64,000 nt of DNA from assembly GCA_964017145.1 (NCBI GenBank), contig OZ024850.1:62001-126000 (forward strand). The letters are read 5' to 3'. The notes under the pieces are model-generated. The model was not told the origin of the DNA. It saw only the letters and a list, made by a program, of their open reading frames with translations, and searched no databases. The DNA comes from Agrocybe praecox. Taxonomy: Eukaryota; Basidiomycota; Agaricomycetes; Agaricales; Agrocybaceae. The position numbers and the translations under genes are program-made. Positions 29,812 through 42,159 of the stretch are shown here, piece by piece (the first letter of the stretch is position 1; each line of letters opens with the position of its first letter).

Positions 29812-32800
29812 TTGGTTGGCTCTAGAGAGCAACCAGTCTTGCCCCGCTCAACTACCCTTCCCCGTCAATCCAGTGAAGCTTCATTCAGGATGCCAATCTT
29901 TCATCAGCTTCTCCAGTCTTTAACGCAAACTCATCCTCCAAGAAGCGCAAGCTGGAAGGCAAAAGGAAAGGAGCGGGCCCTAACCCCTCCAGCAATATCC
30001 ATGGATCGGAGAGACGAAGGAAACGGAGGAGCGGATGGGATAGTGTTGCCTTTGGATATGGTAGGCGATGGCCTATTCGACGTGTAAGTCCCTTCTATCC
30101 TTTTTATTTCTGGTTTTTGGTTCCGTTTTCCAACCTTTACCCCACATTTTCATTTTCGTTACTTTCATCTCTTGATGGGTGATTTTTGCGCGCCTATTTT
30201 ACTATTCTTTTATTCCTTCATAAACCCTCTACCGCATTGCATCCTCGTTCATGATAAGTTCTGCTGCGTTCTCATGACACCAAAATCAGCGCCCTCAGTT
30301 TGATCTGACGGTTGCCTGACTCGATGCCGCGGCAGTTGTGTCATTTTTCCCACATTCTTTTTTCATCCTCGACGTTGACCGCAACGACGACCTCGTTCTT
30401 TTCCGGCCTTCATGCGATATTTTAACGCTTTGTTAATCATCATGTTCGATAATTCGTCCGCGAGAAACTTAGGCGACAACGCCCAAGGGAATGCAGGGAA
30501 AACTTGCTCCGTCCTTGAATGAACCGCTGGGCCATGCATCAACATTTATGTCCTTCTTTTGCGCATTGGCAGTGACATTGCCATATCTTCCGTTCCTGGC
30601 GTCTTTCAAGCCACTCATGAATGGAAGGCGCGAGGATCGACATGAAGATTGATGAGGATTGATGCTTATGTGGGCCACGCTTCTAATTGCACATTCTGCA
30701 CATTCTGCACATTTTTCTCTTTCTAAACTTTGTATATTTTCTCGAAAACTCATTGGCTATTTCCAACAGCGCCTACACGATTCCAGTCAAGTTTGGGGAC
30801 GAGCTTACCCAGCAATTCTCTCTGCAGATCGATACCGGATCGTCTGATCTTGTAAGTTCGCCCAAACTTCTCCTTTTTTTCGCCCTTTACTAATGCACGG
30901 AACTCCATCGTTTCAGTGGGTTGCATCAACATCATGTTCAACCTCCAGCTGCAAGCTAACTCAAGGAATACTTTACGATCCAAGTGGTTCACGACCAACG
31001 GAAAAAGACTTCCAGATACCGTATTTATCTGGTAAGGCGGCTGGCCCTATTGTGTGGGAGACGGTGACGTTGGGAGGGTATCAAATTGGGTCGCAGGCGA
31101 TGGGTGCGTTTCCTTTCGTTTCCGCTAATCTATCTAGGAAATCGTACCAAACTAAAATGCTATTTTCCCAGCCGCCGCAAACGACGTGGATAGCGAACCT
31201 CTCGGACCAAAATTCAGCGGAATCCTAGGGCTGGCACTCCCGCTCAATTCGATAATTGCACAAAGCATAACGCCCGTAACTGGAAACGCCCCGGACGGCG
31301 CAGCATGGGCGTCAAATCTCTTCTCCATCACCCCCGTCTCTCAAGCGCCCACCGCCCGATTCCTCTCGCTATCCCTTTCTCGTCCAGGCTCTGACCGAAT
31401 ACCTTCGTTACTCGGAATCGGACGACATCCAGCGTCATTGGTGCCTGATGCGAGTAAAGTCAGATACCAGACGCTGGTCAGCGAGAGGAGCGGGACGTTG
31501 TACTGGAAGGCCAGCATTCGAGGGATATCGGTGTATGTCGATGGTGTGGCGAAAGTGGTGGATATCGGACAGTCGAATACTGGAGCTGTGTTTCCGAGCG
31601 CTGTTTTGGATTCTGGGGTGCCTTTGATTTTGACCACTACGCCTATTGCCAATGCGATTTATGGAGCTATTGGGATTTCTCCTGCGAGTGATTCGAAATG
31701 TACGTTGACTATTTTTATTTTCTGTCTTCTTTTAAAAAAGAAAAACCTGATTTTTGTTGATTCCTGAACCAGACTACGTACCCTGTAACCAACCTCTGAA
31801 TATCACCATTTCCATCGACGACCGCCCAGAAATTCCACTACATCCACTAGATCTCACTGCTGAGCCTCCGACGGACAACAATGCACAATTCTGCATCGGC
31901 CTCATCCAAACCGCTGATGCCCAACTTACCAACCCATCCTCGAGCATTGGCGATATGATCCTCGGAGTCCCATTCCTGAGAAACGTCTACACCGTCATGG
32001 CATATTCCATTCCCAATACCGACGGCAGCTTCACAGGGACAGCTGGCAATACAGACGACACCAACAATGTTATCGATTCGACCGTCAGGCCAAGACTGGG
32101 ACTGATGCCGTTGACAGACCCGACGACTGCGTTGAACGAATTCAACACGGTTCGGATACTCAATCAGGCTTTGCCACCCTCCAATAATGGATCCAAGTCA
32201 TCCGGTACCGATGGAGGTACCAACAGCGATGCGAACACGAAAACTGTCAATTTTGGTGGGAAGAAGTTGCCCGTCGGGATCATCATCCTCATCGCTCTGT
32301 TATCATTCTTCGCCATGTGTGGTGTGATATGGGCGGCGAGGTGGCTGTATTATCGTAAACGCTTTATGAAACGCGGCGGGGTCTCTGGTAAAGGAAACGC
32401 ATACGACGATATGAGCTTGGACCAAAAGGCTGCGTACCAGCTGGCAAGGAGAGGAGGCTCGGGCTTGGGAGATGCTGGTGCCATCCCTGTGGCCGCCATG
32501 ATGACGGGGTCAGAACTGCGGGAAACCCGGTCACGAAGCTATGCGAGGAAAGAAGGCAGCACGCTCTCCGGTTCGACGATGAAGGAATATGTGGGCTACG
32601 GTGATCCCGAAGGCGACGAATTTGGGTTTAGGAGAAAGAGGGCCAGCGAGGACGTTGATGATCCCTGGAATCCTTCCAGTGCGGTATCGTGGAAAGGAAG
32701 CGAGAAGGACGGAGAGAAAACGCTCATCGGCACGGGTGATAAAGGCAGGAGGAACCTTTACGAGCCTCTATCTGCCAGCGAAGCTGAGCTAGGGCTGACA

Positions 32801-33475
32801 GTGGCTCTGGTTATGCCAGATACCTCATCAGCGCCCTCGACCCCGCAGCGCCCCGATTTCCTCTCTCAGGAAGCACAGCAAAAGGCCTATGAGGAGCAGT
32901 ACCAGTCACCGCCTTTGTCGGTCACTGCACTTCCCAGCGACCATCGACAGACCCTTAGCGTTGATAAACCTTTACTACCTGCGGGTCATCGACACGTTCC
33001 AAGTGTTACTAGTGTCGGCTCTGATGAAGGGCTTTTACCTTCTGAATCCTATATCGTTTCTGATCCTCGCCATTCACCTATAAACCGGAGGACGTACAAT
33101 TTCTTGGATGGGGATTTGGAGCAAGCGCCCGTGGACGAAAGTGACGACTTGGGCGAGCTTGGATTCGCTAATGGTGTCAGCATGGCCGGGATCGGTTCTG
33201 CTTCGCGGACGAGCAAACTTTCCACTCTGAGCCTTGCTCCTGCGTTCCGAGACAGCAATTACATCGATAGCTCATACTCAAGTTCACCTCCGCTGAGAGG
33301 TCCTACCATCAACCGGGAGAGTATTCTCAGCGCAAGCAGTTACGGCAGCGGTATCGGACTAAGCAGCCGAATTGAGGAGGAAGAAACTTCACCAATAGGT
33401 GTGATGTTGCATTCGGATTTAATGGAGCGTATGAAACAAAACCGAAGTGAAAATTTAACGGCAACTCCGCCATGA
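29812..33475 (+). CDS. membrane-anchored pepsin-like aspartic protease (family A1)
   Basis: Aspartic endopeptidase with a single membrane helix. Exons are 29812 (or 30001) to 30085, 30770-30851, 30917-31103, 31172-31699 and 31773-33475. The first catalytic motif is LQIDTGSSDLWVAS. The flap region follows, then GPKFSGILGLALP. The second catalytic motif is AVLDSGVPLIL (Asp-Ser-Gly, then Val where Thr or Ser is usual). A late family motif GDMILGVPFLRNVYTVM closes the domain. A helix LPVGIIILIALLSFFAMCGV precedes a basic stop-transfer and a Ser-rich cytoplasmic tail of roughly 350 residues. The N terminus is uncertain: no signal peptide is visible in exon 1, and the first intron (about 680 nt) is unusually long here. 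It lies in the unduplicated centre. Confidence 0.85.
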
Positions 33476-34298
33476 CCTTGAATGGACCACTCAAAAAGCA
33501 TAATAAAACAAGGCTTATGTGCGCCCTTTTCTGACTGTTTGCTTTTTTTTCTTTTTGGTGGAATTTTGGTTATAATATTTCTACGATGCTATCGATCTAT
33601 TTTCTTCATCTAACTCATTTACATGCATCACCCTCATCGCTCGTTACCCCATGTACAAATTAGCTTCTTCCTATTTTATTTACCATCGACGGCAACCTCT
33701 ACCCAAACTCATTCGTTAATCAACCGCTTTCTGTAGTCTAGTATACCTCGGACATCATAACGCTTCTGTACTGATATGGTTCTACTTTTATTTTAGTTCA
33801 AAAGACGAATATTTTGGAACACCTCTCGGAAGAATCATCGATTAATTATAAGAATGTTAGGCCACAAGACACAGAAATTTCAGGTTTGAACGTTTGAACT
33901 GCAATTGGGACAATTAAACGCGCGGTACGTGATTCGGATGCGATTAAACTTATGTGTGATTCTGAAGTCTAGGAAGTGGTTAATACGCTACCATGGTCGT
34001 AGTAGAGTCGTTGGAAAGTATTATCACATTCGAATCTGGCTATGGATGAAGCGATCATTAAACGACGAGCGCTTGATCAAGCAACGACCCAGGTTTGACC
34101 GGCTGTGGACCCGTCGAGTAAATAGATAAGTATATAGATTAGATTAGATTGCATCTGCTCGATTCTATCAGGCAGCCGGCCGAAGCCAGCCGCAAATCAT
34201 ACTACTGAGCTAGGCGTTAGTAATACAAAGTCTTTCTCACACATGAGAAATATAGTTTTCTTCTTTTTCTTCCTTCCAACTCTATCTCTAAGCTCAAC
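33476..34298. other. intergenic; no gene seen
   Basis: 3' flank of the protease gene and upstream region of the F-box gene. It is A/T-rich with pyrimidine tracts just before the F-box start (34250-34285). No supported gene or RNA. Confidence 0.5.
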
Positions 34299-35780
34299 AT
34301 GCAACTAGATGAGGACACTTTGTGGCTCATCTTCAGAATAATTTCCAGCGATGCCGCCGTTGAGACACACCATCGACTGGCCGGAACACGACTGGTATCC
34401 CAGGTCTGCCATCAATGGCGAGAGCTGGCACTCAAATCGTCGTCATTATGGGGTAGGCTCGCCCTTATTGACAACCATCAGACCAAGGAATGGATGGAAG
34501 AAGTCAGAAGACGCGCAGGAAGCTCTCAGATCTGGCTCGAAGTCAGGATTCTCACAGGAAGCTCAGTCGAAGAAACGGATTACCTCTTTTCTACATTTAT
34601 CGACATTCTTCGGGATCATTGGGAGCAAATAGAGATGCTGGAGATCGAAATAGCCGGGATGTGTGTGACAAGATCTTCCTACAATGAAATGTGGCTGCAC
34701 ATGGACAAGCCGGCGCATAATTTGCGCTCTTTTATATTGCACGATGCAAAACTCGATGATCTGGGTAAAGGACTCATTCCAAACACAATATTTGCCTCCC
34801 AGGCTCCCAAGCTCCGCAATTTCATTTCAATGCTTCAGGTTACACAGATCAAGCCATGGCTCTCGAACCTCACAACGCTGCGATTTACACCTCAATCACT
34901 CGATAATCTATCGGACGTACTTCAATGGACGCCTCATGTCCTGACGTTACTAATTGACGCCCAACGAGATACATTTGATTTATCCCAATCTGAATGTACA
35001 AAACTGGAATTAATATCTCCACTACTTCTGCCAAAATTGGCTCAAATTCAAGCGACAATGACAGTGGAAGCATTTAACACGCTTTGGAGCACACCTTCAA
35101 TTCCAAGCACATCCAGAGCCTTTTCGCCAACATCTATTGTTAATGTCGGGGTAGACAACATCACATTTAAACTCAAGGAACATAGCTTCAAGAGACAGTT
35201 AAAGGCTGCAATATCCAACTTTCTCATCCATCAGGTTGGCGCTATGATTACCTGTGAGGATCTCCAATGGGCGTTTAACTTTTGGTCACGTTCAAGGAAG
35301 CTTCGGGTCATATCCCCTCTTCTGGGACTGGATGTATCTCTAGGGTTCTCCGCATGGGAAAAGATCGATTTGGAATAAATACATGACATCTTACTCAACT
35401 GCTTCCTACCGTTCACCCAGAATATTAGTTCATTTTCCTTCAGGACGGTCTATCGATACAGCGATGATCATCTAGAACCTCTTCCAGCAACACTCTCCTC
35501 ATTGAACAAAGTGAAAGTCATCGTCACTGACCACGCATCAATAGATTGGTACAATGGCATTGAAGAGTCCCGGGGATTACTCTTTCCCGAGCTAGAATTA
35601 GTCGTTTGGGATGGAGACATACTCCAGCGGCATGTACATATCAGTCATTTCCGTTCGTTTCTTGAACGGCGAGTTACACTTGGACGGCCTTCAATGCAGG
35701 TCCGGTTTGCAACGGAGGGTATAGACATGCAGAAAATTGGTCATTATCTAAATAACATCCCTTATGCACGCCTCAAGTGA
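34299..35780 (+). pseudogene. F-box protein gene interrupted by one in-frame TAA
   Basis: The start MQLDEDTLWLIFRIISSD with RLVSQVCHQWRELALKSSSLWGRL is a clear F-box, the Skp1-binding adaptor of SCF ubiquitin ligases, followed by the leucine-rich region usual in mushroom F-box proteins. The frame stops at a TAA (35376-35378) after 359 residues. Exactly in the same frame it continues for 133 more codons without a stop (HDILLNCFLPFTQN...; GLLFPELELVVWDGD...; HYLNNIPYARLK) to 35780, and the sequence keeps its F-box-family character. A single nonsense change is the simplest reading. Readthrough or a truncated active protein are alternatives. It is intronless and lies in the unduplicated centre. 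Confidence 0.75.
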
Positions 35781-36682
35781 CAATGGGGTGACAACCGGAG
35801 TACGGAGCGTACAATGAGGTGTGAACTTTTGTGATATACCTGGAAATAGTTAGCATCTTATTTAACGCTCGTCGTCATTATTCGATAGACATTTCAGTTG
35901 CAGTTATGGTTATATCATTCATAGATTCGTCTCAATCATAATCTTCCCCTTCGATATTAGAATTACTTTGATTGACCTGCTCTTCCTCTTCCAAGCGATG
36001 CTTCGTCTCCGAATAATCGTTCCTTAGCTGATGAACTCATGTCCCAAGACTTTATTCTTGCATGCCAGTTTATCGCCTCTAGCATTTTACGGACGATTGA
36101 GCCTACCTTATCAAATATGATAATTCAACGGCAATGATCCCAGGACAACGCAAATACGACAAATCAGACTTGGACTCTTGAATTAACGCTGTTCAGGGTG
36201 AAATTACTTCAATATCTATTCCGAAAGAGTTATCCATAAAGGGAGACATTAACTCTTAAGCTGCATGATATCTGGGAGGAGTTGATGTCGTCATTTGCCA
36301 AGGGATGATCTTGTTCATCCATATATCATCTCGTACCAAACCAAGCGTGCCGATATGCCGTCATATTCTGATTGCCGAGTAGCGGCATACTCATGCTGCC
36401 AAATTCAGATCGGCGCCCTTTCGGGGCGCATGGTTCAGTTCTGTGCATCACCTTCCAGCCAAACTTCCAAAGTCATCATGCGTTCGACAGGACCACTATA
36501 GATGCTCTCATTAAAAATAGGACATGAGGGTCAATTGCGTTATCCTTATTCCAATCCAACATAATCCTAATCTTGCAATCCCAAACTCCTCTTTCACATC
36601 TTTGCATTGGCGTTACAAATTCAGGACAAGACAAACGAAAAACTTACTTTGTCACTCTCGTTCTCTGCTTTCTGGCACGAAT
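35781..36682. other. intergenic, right boundary of the central spacer
   Basis: No gene recognised. It includes the upstream region of the intact phosphoesterase gene. Sequence similarity to the left arm becomes apparent from about 36650. Confidence 0.45.
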
Positions 36683-38611
36683 ATGACATCTCTTGGTCCA
36701 AATAGCCCAGTAAATTCACCCGGGAATTCCAATGGCGCGTCATCCTCTAATGCCATTACAGCAGGCGAAAAACATAAAGGAGAACGGAGAAATTCCGGGC
36801 GAACGAGGGGCACTGGGCGTCGAGGAGGTATCAGAATCATGAACGACACATCAGAAACAACAACCGTAACGCAAACTACTTCTCAAAGACCAAAACCTCC
36901 CCCTCGTCCTCGACCCACTCACTGTGCGTTCTTTCTCTTAAATTCTTTTCTCTGTTCGATTGTGGTGCTAATGCTTCGAATGTTAATCAAGTCTTGGCCC
37001 TACCACTCGTAGGTCGATAGATGGATTAACGAAATTTATTTACTCATGTATTTCGGGAATTGATTAATCCAGCAAAACCACCCTGAATTACGAGCCGCTG
37101 TCGCGAAGTTCCAAGCTGCTCTATTTGAACCGTCTTCCGAAGCAGCGTTCGGTGGGGATGAAGTTGGAATCAAAATGGGAGCTCCGGCTGCCTCGCTATC
37201 TGGTGGTTTGGTGGGAAATCCAGGGCCCGTACCTGCTCCATTGCCCAATGACGATATCCCCCCCGCCAATCCAACCCCAGTCCTATCAAAGACCGCCAAG
37301 GCGAAGGCGAAAGCCAGAGGAAAAGTTAAACTATCCCCGACTATCCAAGGCCTTGACACTTCGATCTTGATCGATCCTAGGAGGCTTCACATGACGCTGG
37401 GTGTTATGTCTTTGGAGAGAGAGAACGACGAGGTGGAAGGGCTCGTTGGTGACGGTCAGCCTGGCAATGAGCAAATTTCTCGGTTACGGATTGCTGGTGA
37501 GTTTGCTATGCTAGGTGTTCTTTTTCATGTCTCATTAATACAACAGAAGATATGACTGGACGCGAAATCGTCTCATCACCAACAGGAGGTGCTGGATTAA
37601 AAACGATTAGCGAAGGCGACGACGCTGCTCCTGAGGCTGAAGCTGTACGACCGTCGACGAAAGCTACGCCACCATCGCCTGGCACTCGGAAGACAATCTC
37701 TACTACGTTGTCACTACTCGAATCACTCAAACCACGCATCGCAGACATTCTCGATGGATCAAAAGGTTTAGACGTACCATTGAATGTCCTTGATGTGATG
37801 AAGACCGAAAAAATGCGAGTGCCCAAAAGCAGAGCTCGGGAGTCGAACAGGGACCGCACAGATGGGAAGGCAGAAAATATTATCGGAGAAGACGGTGTGG
37901 GTCCTACTATGCCAGAGAACGTCGACACCAATGCAGCTTCGACGAAACCTGGCTTTGCGAAGCAAGTTGAACCCAAAGTTGGCGCTGGCGTTCTGTTCCT
38001 TGGTCCTTCACACGTTGCCACGCAAGACCAGGACGAAGGACGATGGAAATTGACAAGAATTTGTGGTATGTCTTCTTTACTTTGAAATATTAAATGATTT
38101 CTGAATTCGAACGCTAAAGAACTCGTGCAAACGACATTCAAAGACGCTGGCTACCTGACTGATACAAGACCACTGAAGGTATGTTGCCCCGTCTTCTGCT
38201 TGGATTATCCTTCTATCTCTACTAAACAACGACCTCGTCCTTCATCAGCTTCACTGCACCATCATCAACGCAAGCCACCGAAAACCTTCGAGAAGAATGC
38301 CGTTTTCATACTCTGACATTCTTCAATCTTCCGCTATACGAGCGTTGAACCCATCAGGTGTGATCGGTGGTCTGACAGACGTAAAACATGCCTCTATCGC
38401 ATCCAGTGCGTTATCCGGAGCCAAAGCTGCAAATCCAGAAACGTCTGACGGTATTTCTGTTATCAACCGCGAAAAGCAATCGTTCACGGTCCCTCCTCCC
38501 GTTAGTGTCAATCTTGGAACGTTTCACGTTGACGAACTTCAGCTTTGGGAAATGGGAAGTCATACCAAAAACAACGAATACGTGAATTGCGGAGGGATCG
38601 TTCTGGATTGA
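36683..38611 (+). CDS. ASCC1/AKAP7-like 2H phosphoesterase-fold protein (right copy, intact)
   Basis: Six exons (36683-36923, 36992-37008, 37073-37496, 37547-38065, 38120-38178, 38249-38611) join to 540 residues. Two HxT motifs mark the 2H phosphoesterase superfamily: LHMTLGVMSLE and LHCTIINA. After a disordered N terminus, RPRPTHFLALPLQNHPELR opens the domain. Other conserved blocks are LLESLKPRIADILDGSKG, GAGVLFLGPSH and FHVDELQLWEMGSH. The layout matches the AKAP7-type domain of ASCC1, a subunit of the activating-signal-cointegrator complex in RNA and alkylation-damage biology. The KH domain of animal ASCC1 is not seen. A 17-nt micro-exon is needed to keep the domain start in frame. It is convergent with the unknown gene at 38889-39784. 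Confidence 0.82.
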
Positions 38612-38888
38612 TGCATTTGATTGTGGAAAGCGAAATACCGTACGAAAGATGAAAAACCAAAGATACTATCAAACGGTAGCGCGATCATTGCCCTATGCAA
38701 ACCCGAACCACATTCTTCTTCGAATCACCCGTCTTCGCTGCTCCAACCCAAGTCGTTTGCCACTCGTCATCCTTGTCGTATGCTTCCTCGTAACCCGAGG
38801 CACTCCCGTCACCACTTTTTTTTTTAGTTCGGTCGACAGCCTTCGGTGTCGTCGACACATACCGCGCAGAGACCCCGAACCGCAAGGC

Positions 38889-39784
38889 TCAGAACCGTAG
38901 GAGTTGTAGTACTCGGAGGCGTAGTTGTCGTAGGAGTCGGAGGCGTTGTGGCAGTGCAACCGGTCTGATTAGATTAGATCGTGTACAGACTCTGTGTGAC
39001 CACGACGCGTACATAGCTGAATCCAACCATCTTTTGCCCATTACCGCCATCGTGCGAGGCTGCTCGACACACTTCCGAGCCCAGCTACGCCATACAGCTG
39101 CATACTGGACTGCTCCAGCGTAGGACTCTGGTCTCCAAGTACCCATGATGTCTGCGGCTGACATGATATGCATGCCTTGGCTTCGGTCTTCAGGCCGCCC
39201 GTATCTTTTTTCGGCGAATATCTGGTCCTTGTGAATTGGTGGGGTGTAGCATATCCCCAGTATATCAAGCAGATTCAAGTTGTCCGAGTCGTCCGAGTTG
39301 TTCAAGCTGGGTATGCCTTGGATAATTTTCAAAAACTCTGGGGTTGGAGGATCGATGGGCTTCCCGTCTTGCATAGGTGGGTTCCTTGTGTATTCGAACA
39401 TCGTGCCATCGGCTTTCCAGTGCTCCGGTAGGATAGGATCGTTTTTTTCAGCATCGCGACCCCCGAGCATGCGAGTTGGTACGGAAATGCTGATCGGGCG
39501 GGAGATATCAATCGGCTGGGAGGTTTGATTGTCGCGGGATACTATGCGTTCATTCTCGTTCAATGCGACATGGCGATGTATGAGGCAGAGCGCCAAGGAC
39601 TTATATGCAACTTATATGGCTGAAATGCTTCAACTAGTCTTTCGAATACATCTATTCCTTTTTTTGCTGCTTCTGCAAGTCGCGTCTGGAGATTACGGTG
39701 CTGTTCGCTGATTAACATGTTGTTGTATTCCTCAGGAGAAATGTGGCGAAATAGCGTGGGCTGGGACTGATTGTCCTGAGTCAT
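38889..39784 (-). pseudogene. unknown conserved protein, right copy, frameshifted
   Basis: Inverted relative of the intact gene at 25131. It starts MTQDNQSQPTLFRHISPEEY and reads in frame to RLVEAFQPYK. An 11-bp tandem duplication (39599-39609 repeated from 39610) then shifts the frame. If one unit is disregarded the reading continues into SLALCLIHRHVALNENERI, matching the left copy. The downstream frame continues through ILGICYTPP to a basic, Leu/Arg-rich end unlike the left copy, so the 3' end may carry another shift. Family and function are unknown. Confidence 0.7.
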
Positions 39785-39885
39785 GAACGATCAGTCAGGC
39801 GCAGTTGAAGCGTGAGTGGCAGATCTTTGAGAATAAGGGAGAAATCAATAGTTGAGAAACTGAATGACTGGAAAGTTGGACAGAT

Positions 39886-40769
39886 CAGTAACTTATACCT
39901 TTCTTCGAACCGCTGCAGGTTCCCTGCCTCGCGTCAGCAACGCAGGCGATATGATTGATAACGGGGACGTAAGTAAAGACTGCGCATGAATGGTAAATAG
40001 TGAATTGTAATCCGAACGAGTCAACTATGTTCAGCACTTTGGTATTATGGGATCCTAAATTTCGAGAATAAAAGGTAAAGGGTGCTGTATACCTATGGAC
40101 AATCAATCATTTAAATGCGTCGGAATGACGGGAAATTTATTGGTTACTTGTCAAATGGATACTTTTGAAGTGAAGCCCACTTCCGGACTGCGGTTTTAAA
40201 CTCCAAGTCAGTCGCAAGAAGCTTAGTGGCCGTCCGAAAGGAAGTAGATTGGAAGCCGAAGCACACCTCCGTCGAATTTAAGCGGAAGGCAGATTGATCC
40301 TGAAGGCTGCTCGACCACGATGGACTTGAAATGACCAATAGATCACTACAATGGGCGATTAAAAAGAGAGAATTAAGAGGGTTCGAAGAGAAGCAGACTT
40401 GGAAATATAGATGTCAGTTACTCTGACTGTGGTAGTATCGGAGCAATTCAATGACACAAACTCGGGGTACCAGTTCATACATATTAATCTGTTTTGAGGA
40501 TCAACGGAAATGACTTCGGCCGTCATTTGAACCTAGGAAGGATAATGAATATCAAAAGGTGTTGGTTTTAAAAAACGTACATCTGTATCAAATAGAGGCA
40601 GATCACCAGCTAACGGAGCTCGAAAGCTCAGAGCATCTACCCATATATGAGGTCCCGCTACCATGATGGGTATCAAGGACATGCTCATGAATATAGTCAG
40701 GTATAAAGTGAATTTGACGGCCTTTCTGACCCGAGGTAGTTGTAAAAGATGGCTGAGCATTGGAAACAT
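39886..40769 (-). pseudogene. DUF4436-like membrane protein, right copy, 3'-truncated
   Basis: Inverted relative of the intact gene at 21920. The first four exons are present and in frame: MFPMLSHLLQLPRVRKAVKF, the signal anchor, DIYIS, SPSWSSSLQDQSAFRLNS, ASLQKYPFDK, YTAPFTFYSRNLGS. After VDSFGLQF the reading runs into sequence matching the upstream region of the neighbouring unknown gene (PVINHIACVADA) and stops. All C-terminal helices are missing. A deletion of about 2.2 kb relative to the left arm explains this. It might still make a short single-anchor protein, but not the family's full topology. Confidence 0.75.
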
Positions 40770-41170
40770 CCTGTGCGATTACCTGGTCTGAAATCGTTGA
40801 AATTTAAGACCAGAGAGAGAGAGACGTTAAGAGACTGCTGGGAGTGGCTTTGACTTGAAGTACTGATACCTGACTCTCAGTACTCTGACATCTTGCCTAT
40901 GATCATTACCATTTGCATTTCCTCGGAGAAATCAAACGGTGATATACTACTTCATCGCGTTTATTGATCAGTCTTCCGTTGTAATGAATCTTTGCATATC
41001 AGAATCTAAGAGGTCAAGCTAAAATTTTTACGTGCGGAAACGGTTACAAGAAAGCGATGCTGTGGGAAAAATTCACACTGTGAGATAAATTATTCCTGCT
41101 ACAAGGATCATTGATTAATAATGACCAAAATACGACCGGACAAGTGTAATTTACAGAAAATCATGTCCTT

Positions 41171-41385
41171 TAGAAATTTGACCGGCAGACCGTCCGGCGG
41201 ACTGTCCGCCCACCCTCGTGGTCATCAAGTAACAATCAAACAACAATGGTGGCAGGAAGAGTAACAGAAACAATGGAGTACTTAATACCTTGTCACCTTT
41301 GTGTCACCCAGTAAGTATGTCACATTGAGATGGCATTGTCCGGCAGACCGTCTGGCGGACTGTCCGCCGGACAATTTTCTAACAG
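41171..41385. repeat. small fold-back element with GC-rich inverted ends
   Basis: The GC-rich blocks at 41181-41210 and 41340-41372 are near-identical in direct orientation and semi-palindromic. Read outward, TTAGAAATTTG at the left and TTTTCTAA at the right also form an imperfect inverted repeat. The roughly 215-bp unit could be a miniature inverted-repeat element or a decayed relic. No clear target-site duplication was seen. Confidence 0.35.
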
Positions 41386-41589
41386 ACCAGATGTCCTCGT
41401 AATTTATGTTGCTAAAATGGAGGGTATAACATGGAGAATTATTAACTCTTGATGCTTGTTGGCGCCGTGCGAAGGTGCAAGAGCCCACGTCAAGGGGCGG
41501 AGTTTTAAAATTAGAATATCCGGCAATGTTCAACCCGACTTTCGAACGCTGCCACGTGCGCGGGCCCTACATCTTGCTATTTTTATACC

Positions 41590-42060
41590 TCGTTTTCGTC
41601 CCAGCTTTTTTTTTTTAGCGGCAACGGAGCATCTCCACCCATCAAGTTGCATGATCGACTGCATTCTTTAGCACCCGCATAAGGCAGCTCAATGATGCCC
41701 TGTCAATTTAAATGTGCATACAGAGGGGCAAGAAGGATGGTTGTCGACGATGCGGGATAAGGCAGACGACGATGGAGGCTCTGGATGCATTCGGTACCCG
41801 ATCGAAATGTGAGCAGGGAATATCGAGGCCTTTTGGACCTACTGGAGGCTCAGAGTCTCTTCTCATCGTAAGCAACGATATTTGATTGGGTCGCATATCT
41901 GTTAGGTAAATTTCCGCGGGCTAATCTGGACTCGGAACACTCATCACCTTGTCATATTTTTAGTCGTTTCTCCTCACATCTATGAGGCAAACCGCCGACC
42001 GACGTCCAGGCTCTCATCGAGTCCCATTCACCACCGCATGAGTATACATCTGTATACATA
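41590..42060 (+). pseudogene. decayed fragment of the Zn2Cys6 regulator
   Basis: Plus-strand similarity to the minus-strand regulator at 16480-17100. GCGGCAACGGAGCATCTCCA matches the AATEHLH coil start. AGGCAGCTCAATGATGCCCT matches the RQLEDAL segment. TTTTGGACCTACTGGAGGCT matches the FFGPTGG segment. The tail matches the TADVQVLIES part. The zinc-cluster exons are absent and stops are frequent. Its orientation agrees with the inverted arm, but it lies out of order, between the DUF4436-like and Cys-rich copies. Confidence 0.8.
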
Positions 42061-42159
42061 ACAGTGAGGTAAAAGGACTCGCTCGTGATGTTGAACTTGC
42101 CCATGAGCAGTTGTAGCGTTTGCAAATCGATTTCAAGTTAGCTATACACGACAAAGAAT

